From Agroathelia rolfsii (lineage: Eukaryota; Basidiomycota; Agaricomycetes; Amylocorticiales; Amylocorticiaceae), in NCBI GenBank assembly GCA_018343915.1, contig JABRWF010000006.1:2294001-2358000 (forward strand): 64,000 nucleotides of DNA. The letters run 5' to 3'. Made by a program: the position numbers and the translations under genes. Positions within the stretch are counted from its first letter, which is position 1, and every line of letters begins with the position of its first letter. Below are positions 47,448 to 59,600 of this stretch, piece by piece. The notes under the pieces are model-generated. The model searched no databases, was not told the origin of the DNA, and saw only the letters and a program-made list of their open reading frames with translations.

Positions 47448-48931
47448 GCTGATGCGGACGCAGTGGATAGGTAATTATATGAATCGTATAAAGTGAGGTT
47501 TACTATGCAATAGTAACCGGAGTGGTAGTACTAGTTCAAGCTGTAGTCGTATTAAGGGCTAGCAATGCGTTGACGCAGGGTGAAGTGTCGAGCAATATCA
47601 GTATGATTTGCGAAAAAGCGTCAAGAAAGTCTCAGCAGCCTGTTCCTCCTGGCACTGAACATGAGCGAAGCCGCTGAACAGCTTCAGGCCTGGGATTGCT
47701 TGCAGAGTCCTGTAAGCGCACGCTAGTTAAGCTGAGTCTGAAATAGTGACAGCCGCGGCAAATATACCGCGGCAAAATTCAATTTCACCATTTTTATTGA
47801 AACCGGTGCTAAGAGGTGGTTGGTGGTTGATAGTGGAACTTCGCCACCCACCTTCGTACTCTTTCATTCCGATCTTATTTCGTTTCTCTCTAGACTTGTG
47901 TGGGCCCACTCATTAAGAGTCATCTATCTTTATAGGTACGAAAATGGAATAAGGCTACGGTCATATCTACCAGTTTCAAGTTGAGCTTTAGTCATATTTG
48001 TATAGCCGACCCGGGCCCAAGTAGGTGCAGCGAACATCGGAGCCTGCCTATGGGCGGCGACCAGCCGCTTTCCATTAGCTGCCTTTGCAATACCAGAATA
48101 GGCACTAGGTAATCCCGCCGAGCCTAAATTATTCTAACTAAACTAAGTACAAAACATACTAGCAACCATTGGCATTGTAGGTTGCCATTCGTGAATTTAA
48201 ATTGGTATACTAATTATTCAATATGTTCGTTGAGAAGTGTTATCCGAGTCAACGTCAATAAAAGGATGGTGTGTCATTAACGCAATCGACGCAGTTGCCC
48301 ATTCAATCAATTTCCAGTGTATAGGAAACTATCTAAGTATTACAGCCCGTTGCGGAGATACTGGATCCTGATCGAGGAACTAAGTTTTTCTTCCCGGAAA
48401 ATAATTTCATGCAAACAAGCACATTGTACAGAGCCGCGTATGCATCCCTGCATGATTGTTGTGAGCATCGGATTTGATTGACAAATGGAGTGATCAGGCT
48501 GTACCGCCATGTGCCCCAAATACCCCTCACGTCCGACATCCGTTATAATCCCGTAGGAGACAAAGGCCATGCTATCTGCACTTTAATCCTCACTTGCCAC
48601 AGCTTCCTCCAGTCACCTAGTTGATATCTCATTGCAAGGTGCTAGAGCCACTGGCTGTGGAGCAGTTAGGTTAGGTTTACAAGCATTTCTAACATTGTTT
48701 CATTCGAGTCGTATCTGTGCCGCTGCACCTACTGTTCCAAGTCTCGATACTACATTTGCGTCTGCTCTCAGGGTTTTCATACTCGTGTCTTTTCAAAATT
48801 TGTCTATCTATATCTTCCTGTGTTCCCCAAGTCTGAACAGCTAAATAATTAGCTTTCTGGACAACGAGACATTTTTATTACCTCATTATCTCATCCAATT
48901 CTCTTGCATTTCTTCCTGTTCTAGGGTACCC
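47448..48931. promoter_or_regulatory. Divergent intergenic region, ATG22 and DUF6533 genes
   Basis: 1.48 kb without a coding-like frame I can support. It contains one copy of the dispersed 17 bp motif (48037-48053) and pyrimidine-rich DNA before the DUF6533 start. Confidence 0.4.
48037..48053 (+). repeat. Dispersed 17 bp motif, copy C
   Basis: TCGGAGCCTGCCTATGG, preceded by GAACA as in copy B. Confidence 0.5.
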
Positions 48932-50541
48932 ATGTCCATCAATGGAGAATCTTTCTCTGTACCAAAAGAACAAATCCGGGCCACTCAAATAATGAGCTTT
49001 TCCTCAGGTGAGTGGTCTTTCTACGCAGCAATATTGAGGTAGATGGCGAACCACTTCACGCAGCGGCTTCTCTGACTTTGTGGGTGTACGACTGGTTTTT
49101 GACTGTAGTCGATGAGCGCAAATTTATTTGGGGGTAAGACCATTTTCTTAAGCATCAAATCGGTACCATGATAATAGTGTAAGATCCTGACACACTACTT
49201 GCACGCGAGCTGGGGCTGCCAGGCTGACCTTTCACCTTTCTATTTGTTTCGTGCATCCGATGGATCTCATTGTTCCACCGCATCATCTGGCAAAGCAAAA
49301 CTGACGCTTGACATTTATGGTGATCTGTTGAATAGAACTTGGAGGCTGAACAAGCGCATCAAGGTGTTATTCTTGTTTATGCGGTATTACTCCCTTATTG
49401 TCCAAGTGTAAGCCACAACCAATCTATGCTTTATAACTTTCCCTTTTCATTATTATTAATTTCGTTTTTGCATTATTGTTTAGTGCTCTTCGTATATGGG
49501 CTACATTTCTTGAGCCTTCCTATCCAGTTCCTGTATCAAGATGTGCAGGGTTCGTCACACTCGAGATGGTCGAGCCATTGGTTTCGAGTAATTGTCTAGA
49601 TTTTCTGCTATTATTACGAGGTACGCATGCATTGATTTTCATTATGGAGTGAGAGCTAATTTCTATTCCGACAAGTGTGGATTCTCTTCAAACGCACTCG
49701 AACCTCCCTTATCCTCTTGACGAGCACTCTCACATCACAGATATTCATCGTTACCATCATGGTCATATTATACATTCCACATATGAACATCGATGAATAT
49801 TGCATAGCTCACCTATCTATGCCGTTTTTCATCTTCTGTGGGTTGGTTGTGCACTTTAGGGCTCTCATGTGCACCAATATGTTATCTGATATCTTCTCCT
49901 GATCCCCCCTCCCCATACAGTGTCTCTAACCTAACCTTTCAGACTCTAGCTTGGTCATTTACTATTTATCAATGTCGGAAGGCGTACAAATTCGGATGGA
50001 GCCAGCATGCTCTGGTAGCACTTTTAGAGAAAGATGGGACTATAACTTGGTTAGGGATTTGTAGTGCGTCCAATACCGTCAAACCAGGTATGTTACGAGC
50101 AAGATATCTAAATCGTGCTGTCAGGTCTGCTTCTGGTAGCTACAATCATGAACCTCATCAACAGCCATTTCTCGGCATTGTTTAACTGGTGAGACAAGTT
50201 AACCCTGATACACAGGCTTCCATATTAACACACACTTTCCCTAGTTGGTTGAGCACTCTGGCGTCCATTGCTGTGGGTTTGCGTCATCATAATTTACTCT
50301 TATAATAGTCGCAACTAACAGGCTTATCTAGGGATGCCGAATGATCATAAACTTGCAGTACCTCGTCAACAATGGCGACGTCCACGTCCCTTCCACAGGA
50401 CTATCCACTGATGTGCAACTGACCACGAGCGTCCCCGCTCCAGAAATTGGCTCAATGTGGGCAGATGTGGACGACCATATGATGGACACATATTCGTGTA
50501 TACAGGAGCAGCTCGATCTCCATACTGTTGACTACAGATGA
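48932..50541 (+). CDS. DUF6533-type seven-helix membrane protein
   Basis: A family greatly expanded in mushrooms, with no known function. The first exon encodes MSINGESFSVPKEQIRATQI and joins to a second starting after 49049. That exon encodes AASLTLWVYDWFLTVVDERK then FIWG, the DUF6533 signature with its D/E-rich loop. Later exons give WRLNKRIKVLFLFMRYYSLI, ALRIWATFLEP, RVWILFKRTRTSLILLTSTL, TFQTLAWSFTIYQCRKAYKF, CLLLVATIMNLINSHFSALF, WLSTLASIAV and GCRMIINLQYLVNNG. The cytosolic tail ends HTVDYR. Phases at each join agree (for example GG|A, GT|T, GG|T, T|GT and TG|T). It has roughly eight to nine exons with introns of 50-180 nt. I see no close copy in this window, although the family is usually multicopy. 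Confidence 0.78.
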
Positions 50542-51099
50542 GGGAGTCAATTAGCTGTCGAAACCCCCTGGCACAGAGACTCGCGCCCCTCGATTTAACA
50601 ATACACTTATGAGGTTATGAAATGGTTTTGATTGGACATGCACCGCCAAAGCTGGCTCTGGGTGGGCAACTATCAATCTGCCTCTATCGGTATTACGCTC
50701 GGAGATATCCACTGCATGTAATAGGGTGAATAGGTAGTAATATTTAGCTGTATCAGCATGTCTTATTCTCTCGGCCCTTAGCACTAAGTCCTTCTACCTA
50801 ATCCAAAGACAATTTATTAATGGGAAAAAAGATACCAGAAGGATCTGGGTATAATTCTTTGGCATATTTTACATGCAGCACTCGTAGAAGTTGGAATGAT
50901 TACGTTACTCGCCAATACATTGTGGTAAAAATATACATTTAGGTTGTGGTTTGTCGCCAAGCATTTACTTTCTGGACTAGGTTGAGAATACTGCATTTTT
51001 TATTGACTTCAACGATTTAAAACTCTGTATCTGAGTTAGTTAATAGTGCTTATATTATATTACTTGAATACAGTCGTGGTTGTTGAATAGCCTTCGTAT
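50542..51099. other. Intergenic, convergent ends
   Basis: 558 bp between the DUF6533 stop and the monooxygenase stop. It is AT-rich, with no gene recognised. Confidence 0.45.
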
Positions 51100-53325
51100 C
51101 TAGGAAGAAAAGCCCCACCCTTGCATAATGAAGAACAGCCACCGAATTCGATCCGGCCGGAAAATATGGAATAGAATCAACCAAATAGCTGTAAGAGACT
51201 CTGATCAGCTAAAGTGTATTATACACATAAAAACTGAAAATACGGACTGAGTTCCATATACGTGAAGAAAGAAAGTGCGCCACCTTTGGCACCGCGTTTT
51301 GCGAATCTAATAACATCTACCCAAAGCTTCATATCCTTAGGCAATGGGCGAGCGTTTCTATCCATCAGCAGGACAAGAAGAATGCGCGTATCTGTGAAAA
51401 TGCGGAACTTAACGATGGATCGACCAAGGAAGGTCGAATATACATACAAATGCCTATGTGGCTACAAATTTCATGTCACGATTAGAGTTTCCCATCATCA
51501 TCATTTAAAAGCCTTCACGAAAACTTACAAATGGCCTACGGTACCGATAGCGTTCTTGTACGCCGCATTTGTCAGGAGTATACTCCAATCTTCTGTAGAG
51601 AAATTTTGCAGATACAGGTTGGGTCGCTAGAACGTTCTTCAGCACCACTGACTTGTCGTTATGATGACTGGTACTGGCGCACCTGGTAATCTTCTGGGAA
51701 CAAATCCTTTGGTAAGAAGTCCACAGAGGGTAGTTTAAACCCTGTGGCGAGGACAATGACATCTGCTCTAAACTCCTTCTCCTTCCCTGCATCCCCCGAC
51801 TTGCTTTGCCTATCTCGAACATTTACACGTACTCCGTTTTTGAGAAGTTTCTTGGTTTCGCTGCGAACATGTTCCACGCTACCCCTGCGTACGTGTTCAA
51901 GAAACTCGTCATTTACGATAGGGGTTGATTCGAATAGGCCTTTGCTAGCCGGTACAAGATCCTCGACGCCATGATAATGCCATTTTCGGAGGAAGTACTC
52001 CCAGAGGAAGCTGTTAAAGTCAAAATTATGTTCAGTACTAGTAAAAGCGGAGAAGGGCGCATATACTCACCTCAGAGGCATCTCGCGCCCGAACGGTTGC
52101 ATGGATATGAGCGTATCGACAACTATGTTTCGTGGGATTATCCACTGAAAAAAGACCACATTGGTTTGATGATGGTTGCTGCGTGCCAAATGAACGCATA
52201 CCTTGTCATCTCGAGCGAGCATTACACAATTATCTGCGCCACGACTCAACGCGGTCTCTGCAGCTTCCACCCCGCTGGCACCGCTGCCGATGATAACCAC
52301 AGACTTTCTCTTCAGTTCGTCTCTTGCGACAGTGTCTAACTGGGACGAGTGCAATATGGTTCCTTTGAACGTATCATGATCATCCGCTTTTCTATCCGCG
52401 TCATTCTCTGACTCGTCTTTGGTTTTGCTATCACCATCACGAGCTGAGATGTGTTTTGGCATGCCTTCCAATGGTATCCACAATGGTTCTCCACAGGTTC
52501 CAACAGTGGCTATTATCGCGTCAAATATGCCTTCTTTCCCATCGTTAATTATCCAACGGGAATGGCCAAGGCTTGAAGGATCACTGTCTTGAAAATCGTG
52601 AGGGTCTGCACGTCGTACAGATGTGACAGGGGTCTAAGAAAGGAAACTCAGGCCACTTGACTGCAAACACCCATATTTATCATCACAAACTTTGAACTGA
52701 GTCCTAGATTCCAGTTCGTACTCTTTCCAAATGCGAGAAATTTCTAATTAGATTGGATGTAAGCATGTTTTCTTATATAACAGAGTCCATTCATACCGCC
52801 TAGTATCTCATCTCTCTGTGGGAACGACTTTCTCCAAAGGAGGGCAGGATGGAAGCGATAAAGCAAAGAGTTAAGTTGTAAACCGGAGGTGAAGTTAACG
52901 TTGGCCCAGATGCCGCCAACTTTGTCTTGACTCTCAAATATTACGACATCAAAACCATGAGAAATTGCATGTCTGGAAATAATACAATCACATAAGGTTT
53001 TTTTTTCGCTGCTGAGTATGAGATCGACTTACGCCGCTGAGGAGATGCCAGTCAACCCAGCACCAATAACTGCAATACGACCACGCTTTTTTGTAGACTT
53101 CTGCTTATGCCTTGGTAAGGGCTATATCAAGCGGTTATAACCATAAATTCAATGAAATAATAAATCGAGATGACATACTGGCTTGAAAAGCCAGGAAATC
53201 ACAGTCTGCACAAGAATGTACAGTATCTCAAATATAGCCATGATTATTTGTGTAGGCGAGCTGAAGGGAAAATGTGAGAGGTGTTCTCTGCTAACTTGAT
53301 TAAGGGCATCTATGACAGGAGACAT
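51100..53325 (-). CDS. Flavin-containing / Baeyer-Villiger-type monooxygenase
   Basis: FAD/NADPH monooxygenase. The start ATG is at 53325. Two N-terminal segments (MSPVIDALNQVSREHLSHFP and a helix around MAIFEILYILVQTVISWLF) suggest membrane anchoring. RGRIAVIGAGLTGISSAAHA is the FAD motif. IFESQDKVGGIWANVNFTSG follows, and FKGTILHSSQLD resembles the FMO identifying motif. SVVIIGSGASGVEAAETALS is the NADPH motif, and RADVIVLATGFKLP is the ATG motif. The C-terminal part has NLYLQNFSTEDWSILLTN, GGALSFFTYMEL and a last exon WLILFHIFRPDRIRWLFF ending MQGWGFSS. The TAG at 51102-51100 is reached through a GTCCGT donor inside the former open frame; otherwise the protein ends about 30 residues earlier at 51219. 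At least eight exons. Substrate unknown. Divergent from a SnoaL-like gene. Confidence 0.85.
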
Positions 53326-53587
53326 GGTGAATGCAACGAGAAGTGATACAGATTTGAGGAGTTACGAGGCTTATAATTATGTGACGATAAAGTTTAGGTT
53401 GGATGCCATGACATCACGATTAATCAATGTTTATCACATGCTTCTCTGTCTGTGACTTCATTCTGCGGAAGGAAATACCATCATCCATTGCGGTTCTGGA
53501 GTCATGGATCCGGGCTCTGTACTGCCAGTATCCCTAGTGATGGCGTAAGGTTGTCACTTGAACTTCGACGCTCATCCAACCTGAAAC
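53326..53587. promoter_or_regulatory. Divergent promoter, monooxygenase and SnoaL-like genes
   Basis: 262 bp between outward start codons, short enough for shared control. No defined operator is seen. Confidence 0.45.
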
Positions 53588-54372
53588 ATGCAAGATCCAA
53601 AGAATGAAATTGCCCAAGTTGTGTCACTACTGACCGCTTCACCCTCTCCCGATGTCCAGCGAGAAACTTTCCATCAGTATTGGGTACCTAATGCGGAGTT
53701 CAAGCATCCCCTTGTCCATGTTAAACCGCACCGCCTGTCTACGGAGGAAGTTATAGGAATATATCAGTACGACGATTTTGATAGTTTAATTCATGTTCTG
53801 TTCTCATTCATACTGTTGTTGACTAAGGTGGTATCGCATTCTGTCTCCACAAATAGATATTCATGTGAACGAAGTTGGTGAGTTAGATGGCACTACATGT
53901 ACATGTAACATTCACCTCATGTTCTCTGGTAGTGCATGATACAGAGAGAGATAAACTCCTGCTTGATATCGTGCAAACTTTTCATATTAGATTTAGTCCT
54001 TTTGCACCAGCTCCTGCTCGGTAGGCCCAATTTATCCAATCAAAACCGACGGGCGGTACTTCACATACTGATTCAATCTCCTAGACTTTTGGTTAAATTA
54101 ACCCTAGAAAAGCAGGATGGCTTGTACTATATCGCATCTCAAGAGGACTTCTATCATCCAGATGTACGGTGCTCATCTGAACGCATATGAAGAAAGTATG
54201 ACAGCCTGATGTTTCTGATTAGGACTTCATAGCACTGTTATTACCACCACTTGTTCCAGCGGTTCGCGCTGCACTGAGTGTGGGAAGCATTGTGTCGAAT
54301 GTGCAAGCGCGTTTAGCTCAGGTACTCGGAATATGGGCACCACAGAGGAATCCAACTCAAAAAATGAAATGA
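53588..54372 (+). CDS. SnoaL/NTF2-like fold protein of unknown role
   Basis: Five exons. The phases at the joins agree (CA|G, G|TG, CG|A and GAT|GAC). Sequence: EIAQVVSLLTASPSPDVQRE, YWVPNAEFKHPLVHVKP, IGIYQWYRILSPQIDIHVNE, KLLLDIVQTFHIRFSPFAPA, LVKLTLEKQDGLYYIASQED and DFIALLLPPLVPAVRAALSV. It ends QRNPTQKMK (about 200 residues). The cone-shaped SnoaL-like pattern (N-terminal helices, then F-x-HPL, IYQWYR and a strand-rich second half with FYHPDD) occurs in many fungal proteins annotated only as hypothetical. It could be a small-molecule-binding partner of the neighbouring monooxygenase, but that is inference from position alone. Confidence 0.75.
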
Positions 54373-54678
54373 GGTTCGAACTGACAATACAGCAGCAATT
54401 TTTGGAGGTTATGACGATTATGCGATGTGTCTATTTATTGAAACCCCATAGACTACAGTTTGAAGCTGTATTTTGATAGAGATAAACCATGTTGATTGTA
54501 ATATTGTTGTTCATGAAATTACGTATGGTACGGGTTGTACCCCGACTGCTAGATATCTTTGAATCAATATCATGATTACTGAGATCCAAACGAGTCGTTG
54601 AGAAGGTCCAAGTCGCTAGTCGCAAGTCTTGTAACTTCGAAGAGAGCAAGAGAGCCACGACGCTACGCGTCAGACCGT
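54373..54678. other. Intergenic before the LINE insertion
   Basis: 306 bp. I see no gene or RNA. Its end is the first copy of the LINE target-site duplication. Confidence 0.45.
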
Positions 54679-54692
54679 GATTGAACATGTGA
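54679..54692 (+). repeat. Target-site duplication, left copy
   Basis: GATTGAACATGTGA, identical to 56273-56286. Confidence 0.92.
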
Positions 54693-56239
54693 TTCCCCTC
54701 CCAATCTCAGGTGCTCATCCGTACCCCAAGAACATGGGAAGAATCGCAGATTGATGTACCTATACCTCTTCCTAACAACCTCTCCTCATCTAAACCCTTA
54801 ACTTCCATTCACAGAATTGCTAGCCTCTCCCACCCTAATGCTGAACGTATTATCCCTTACTTCTCACCTCCATGGCTTCATTGTCACTCTTGGGACAACC
54901 ACCTTAAAACGCAGATCCCAAGACACAACCTCTCTCATTCAAGTCGCCAAAAGTATATCAACAGCCTAAAGGAAAAAATCCAGCAACATGCTTGTAATCA
55001 GTCATCACTTTTAATCTTCACTGATGGATCCAGGTTATCTGTTTGTGGCTACAAGAGAGCCGGAGCAGCATATGCTGTATTCTGCCAGGGCTCTGAGATT
55101 AGCTCAGGAATAATAGGCATGGGCAGGCGTGCCGGTATCTATGACGCAGAAATGCTCGCTTTAGCAGGCGGGGCAAAAGCGGCAGCCACCTATGTTAATA
55201 ACCACCCAATAGTTTCCCACATCCTCTTTCTCGTCGATAACCAATCAGCTATCTCTACTATTACAGACACCTCAGCTCACCCAGCTCAAGTTTCTTCTAT
55301 TTTCTTTTGCCAAAAAGTTAATGAGATTTTAAAAAAACTACCTCACTGCCAAATCACAATTCAATGGGCACCAGGTCATTAGGGAATCCAGGGCAACGAT
55401 CGCGTGGACACGCTTGCAAAGGAAGCCGCAAGGAGCCATGCCAATCCTATATACCATTCATCTATATCATGGGCCCGGGAAAAGGCCAAAATTACCGCTG
55501 TTAAAGAATGGTGTGCTGAATGGGCCACTTAATCACATAACAATCTAGCTGCTGCAGCTCTCTACTCCCCACCATCTACTAAGCTTGCTCCATTCCATCA
55601 AAACTTTAGTGGTCGTCGGGACATTCATACTCGAATCATTCAAACCATCCTAGGCCATGGCTTTAGAGGTGACTACTATGCACGTTTTGTTCCCTCTGAG
55701 TCAACCCTATGCCCATGTGACAACACCACCTTACAAACACGCGAACATATTATTGCTGACTGCCCTCTTTATGATAATCAGCGACACCACATTGTAAGGG
55801 CCTCTAATGGCTTCTCCATCCCACTCATCCTAGGCACTCGTAAAGGCCTTGAAGCACTTGCAAAATTTGTGTCAGGTTCAAATGCCTTTGCAAAACTCCC
55901 TAATCCCATATAACCCTCACCCATTGGTTTGCAATCATTTTGCCCATAACCGTTTCATCCTATGTTATCAACTGCTTTAGCTTGTTTTCTCGGCTTTATT
56001 TTGTTTTTTGTTGGTTTTGTTTTGTTTTCTTGGTTTTATCCTTTTTTTTTTTTGGCTTAACTTCTTTCCTTCCCTCTTGATCACTATTGTCATATCAGGC
56101 TGGTCATTTTATATGCAGCTTCAATTCTCCTAACTTCCCCCCTATGCCACCACACTCCACACTTCCCTTATTGTCTGAATCTACCCCTTAGCCATTTACA
56201 CCGTAGTTTGTCTTCAGTACATGATGCGGTATACAAACG

Positions 56240-56272
<33 letters not shown>
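54693..56272 (+). mobile_element. 5'-truncated non-LTR retrotransposon (LINE, Tad1/I-like)
   Basis: 1.58 kb insertion bounded by a perfect 14 bp target-site duplication. It ends in 29 A residues (56244-56272), the signature of target-primed reverse transcription. Only the 3' end of the second reading frame remains (RNase H and a Cys/His tail); the endonuclease and reverse transcriptase parts are missing. A 330 bp T-rich 3' UTR precedes the A tail. It lies upstream of Argonaute, with the insertion end about 360 bp from its start codon. Confidence 0.93.
54696..55913 (+). pseudogene. LINE ORF2 remnant: RNase H domain with two nonsense codons
   Basis: One frame runs from the truncation point to a TAA at 55911-55913 but is broken by TAG at 55380-55382 and TAA at 55530-55532. 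RNase H motifs are in order: LLIFTDGSRLS (first Asp), YDAEMLALAGG (Glu), FLVDNQSAIS (Asp) and QWAPGH (His, followed directly by the TAG). The C-terminal part has CPCDNTTLQTREHIIADC, a Cys/His knuckle typical of fungal LINE ORF2 ends. No active protein is expected. Confidence 0.9.
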
Positions 56273-56274
<2 letters not shown>

Positions 56275-56286
56275 TTGAACATGTGA
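56273..56286 (+). repeat. Target-site duplication, right copy
   Basis: GATTGAACATGTGA, directly after the A tail and identical to 54679-54692. Confidence 0.92.
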
Positions 56287-56628
56287 CTGTGACTTCGAAG
56301 CCTGGTATTGTTTTCAGATCAGTTGGATAACGGCTTCGAGTTGCTTCGTGAATCATATAGTACCCCAGCTTCCCTATATTGCGACCAATAACCCAGATTT
56401 TGAACAATCACGATGATATTATATATTAATTTCGACTCATTTGTCTCATGCTCTGGGTGCAACAGAGATACTTTTTTCGAAGCTTGAGCGCGAGTCACTG
56501 AGGATTACACTGGCACGTGGGACAGGTCCCGGGTCCGATCAATAGCAGAGGGACTTAATTGGCGTATCGCAGATCAGTCCATAACTTAACCACAGATTGT
56601 CATATTACTCCAGAACTAGTTTTTTGTC
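56287..56628. promoter_or_regulatory. Argonaute upstream region
   Basis: 342 bp between the LINE and the Argonaute start. It probably holds the remaining proximal promoter. No motif is assigned. Confidence 0.4.
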
Positions 56629-59600
56629 ATGAGCTCTCAGAGAGGTGGATCGCAGCGCGGCAGAGGGAGGGGTAGAGGTGGCCCGGATGGTGGTGGTGGT
56701 GGTGATAGACCTGGAGGTGGTGGAGGTGGTGGCGGAGGAGGAGGCGGCAGCGGGGGTGGTAGTGGGTCCCAAAGCCATCGAGGATCTGGTCGTGCGAGAG
56801 GAAGGGGATTTGGCGACAGAGGTGGGGGACCGTCCAGGGGTATGCTGTTCTTCAGCATTGCCGGCATATCATTATCTCAATAATCTACTCCAGGCCCGCC
56901 CCAAGATCCGATATTTCAACCTAATGTTCCTGCGACGATTGATAATCGACTGTCCACTGTAGATGATCTTGCAAAGACTCTCAGCAAGCTTCACATTGGG
57001 CCTCGCATGCCAGCACGCCCCGGTTTTGGAACTTTAGGAACCAAAACGACCGTTCGATCCAACTTTTTCGCCATCAAATTACCGAAAGGCCCTTTCTATG
57101 ATTACAGCAGTGAGTACCGTATCGCTGAACCATTTATGTTCATGAAACTGACGGTTGTACTCTTTAAATTAGTCGAGATTACCCCAAAGACGGATATGAA
57201 ACGCCACAAAGCTCGGATATTCCAGATTCTTGAGTCAGAGCCAGCCTTTAAACCTTATACCAACCACATCGTGCATGACTCCAGCGAAAGGCTCGTTTCC
57301 GCAAGAGAGTTGCCGCAGCCTCTTGACATCCAGCTCACTTTCTCGTGGGAGGGCGAGGCTCCGAGTCAGGATCCCAAGATATATCAAATCTCTGTAAAAT
57401 TTATGCGAAAATTAGATCTGACTGAAATAACGCGGTGCGCTTCACTTTTCCTATTTATTTTACAACTTGGACTGAAATATTTATAGTTATACGGAAGGGA
57501 AGGGCCCTAGTGACTATGATTTTCTACCCGTAACGTCCGCCCTGAATCTCATCGTGCAACAACGAGCGAGTCGTAATGGTCCCCGAGTTGGCCAGAATCG
57601 ATATTTCGAGAAGACATCCGCAGAAATCCAGAAATTAAACACGGGTCTACAAGCGTGGAAAGGATTCTTCACCAGCGTGCGACCTGTGTACAAGACCATG
57701 ATGGTCAATGTGAATGTTTGCTTTGCCGCTTTTTATGAACCTGGAAACATGGGCGATGCTATTGCTACCTTTCGGCGCGAATCCAGAGGTGCGATGCCTC
57801 AAAAGTTTGCCCAGGGTATTAAAATAACTACATTCTACACGGGGCATAAGATGAAGAAGCCATTGAAAAAGATCATGGACAAGAACGCCAAACAACAGAA
57901 GTTTCGTTCAGATGATTCTTCCAAGCCAGGAGCGGGGCGTGAAACCTCAGTCGAAGAACATTTTCGTAAAAGTGAGTAGGATTTTTGTTAATTCATTTAT
58001 ATTGGAGGAAAATGTTAAAATGTTCTATGTTTAAGCGTGGAATGTCACTCTCAAACACCCTGAATGGCCGGTCGTGAACATAGGTGGTAAAAACAGCAAG
58101 GCGGCCTATATCCCAGCTGAGTTGTGCGTCTCTATTTTTCGACGCCTTGTCATCGTGTTCACTTAGTTGTATACATCACAGATGCTTCATTGAAGAAGGG
58201 CAGCCATACCATGGTCGCCTCGATCCAAACTCTACCAGAAACATGATTAGAATTGCAGTCAACAGGCCTGCTGTAAATGCCACTTCCATTGTCCAGCAAG
58301 GCCTTCCGACACTCGGTTACACGAAACCGATTCAATCCCCCATGGATGCCTTCGGAATCGAGATCTCTTCGGAAATGGCAACCGTGCCCGCTCGTATCCT
58401 TCCTCCGCCTAGAATTGCGTATGGTCAAGGCAGCGCAAGAGTGACGGGTGGCTCTTGGAATATCCTCGATGTCAAATTCAAACGGGGCATTAAAATAGGA
58501 GGTTTCTGGGTCCTCGAGATCGCTGATGGGCCACCACCGCGCAACTATAATCAAACTGATCTATTCAATCTCGTAAAAGGGTTTACAGCCAAGTGTATAA
58601 AATCCGGCATGACAATGCCCGGAGGAAATCCTCGTTGGTTGACAACCCCACCCCTTGAACCCATTTTCAATGATCCCAATCGGATCCGTGCTACGAATAT
58701 GATTCACGAAACTCTCGAGGAAGCGAAAAAGAAAGGTGGAGGAAAGCCAGATTTCATTCTTGTCCTGCTGCGAAACACGGATGATTACATCTATCCCAAC
58801 CTTAAGAGGATCGGAGAGATAACTATGGGGTTGCAAACTGTGTGCATGCAGCTCGATAAAGCCCTCGGAGACCCAAGAAAGCAAGATCAGTATTTCTCCA
58901 ATGTTGCGTTAAAATGTTTGTTTTCAGATTCTGCAACTCCTCCTTTCATCGATACTCATTGACCGTATGTAGTGAACACAAAACTGGGAGGAGTCAATCA
59001 TGTTTTATCCCCGGACGATATGAGATGGTTAACGAAGCAGCCTACGATCTCCATAGGCATCGATGTCACTCATCCTGGACCCTCGAGTGTCAAGGGCACA
59101 CCTTCCATTGTAGCGGTTGTTGGTAGCGTGGATCAGGACTTTGTCCAGTATCCTTGTTCTCTTCGCATTCAAGAGTCTAAAAAAGAGGTATGAACATGTT
59201 TTCGGAGGATTCATAGGAGAACATCGAGTTAACTTGGTTCAAGATGGTCACGGAACTCTCAGACATGGTTGTAGAACGCTTGCTGCTGTGGAAGAAGCTC
59301 AACAAAGCGCTTCCGCGGAGGATCTTTGTATTCCGGGATGGAGTATCAGAGGTGATTCTTACTCTCGTTTGACATATCATACATTCAGAACTTAACGGAT
59401 TGTTTCAGGGACAGTTCGAAGACGTTCTTAACAAGGAACTCAAAGAGGTTCAAAACGCAGTTCAAAAAATGAATACGAAGGACCTCAAAGAGCCTTTTAG
59501 ACCAAAAATAACCGTCTTTGTATGTGGCAAACGGCACCATGCTCGGTAGGTCTTACTTTTACGCAGTATATCCGACTGGATTATTCATTCTGGCCCTACA

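Noticed and set aside
51219..51260. In-frame stop at 51219 as the end of the monooxygenase
   Set aside because: A donor just before it and a following exon ending in a Trp/Phe-rich helix give a better family C-terminus, although the shorter form cannot be excluded.
54431..54688. 85-codon minus-strand frame before the LINE
   Set aside because: No motif or splice support; it overlaps the target-site duplication.
56637..56867. Proline-rich minus-strand frame
   Set aside because: It is the reverse complement of the Gly-rich Argonaute N-terminus.
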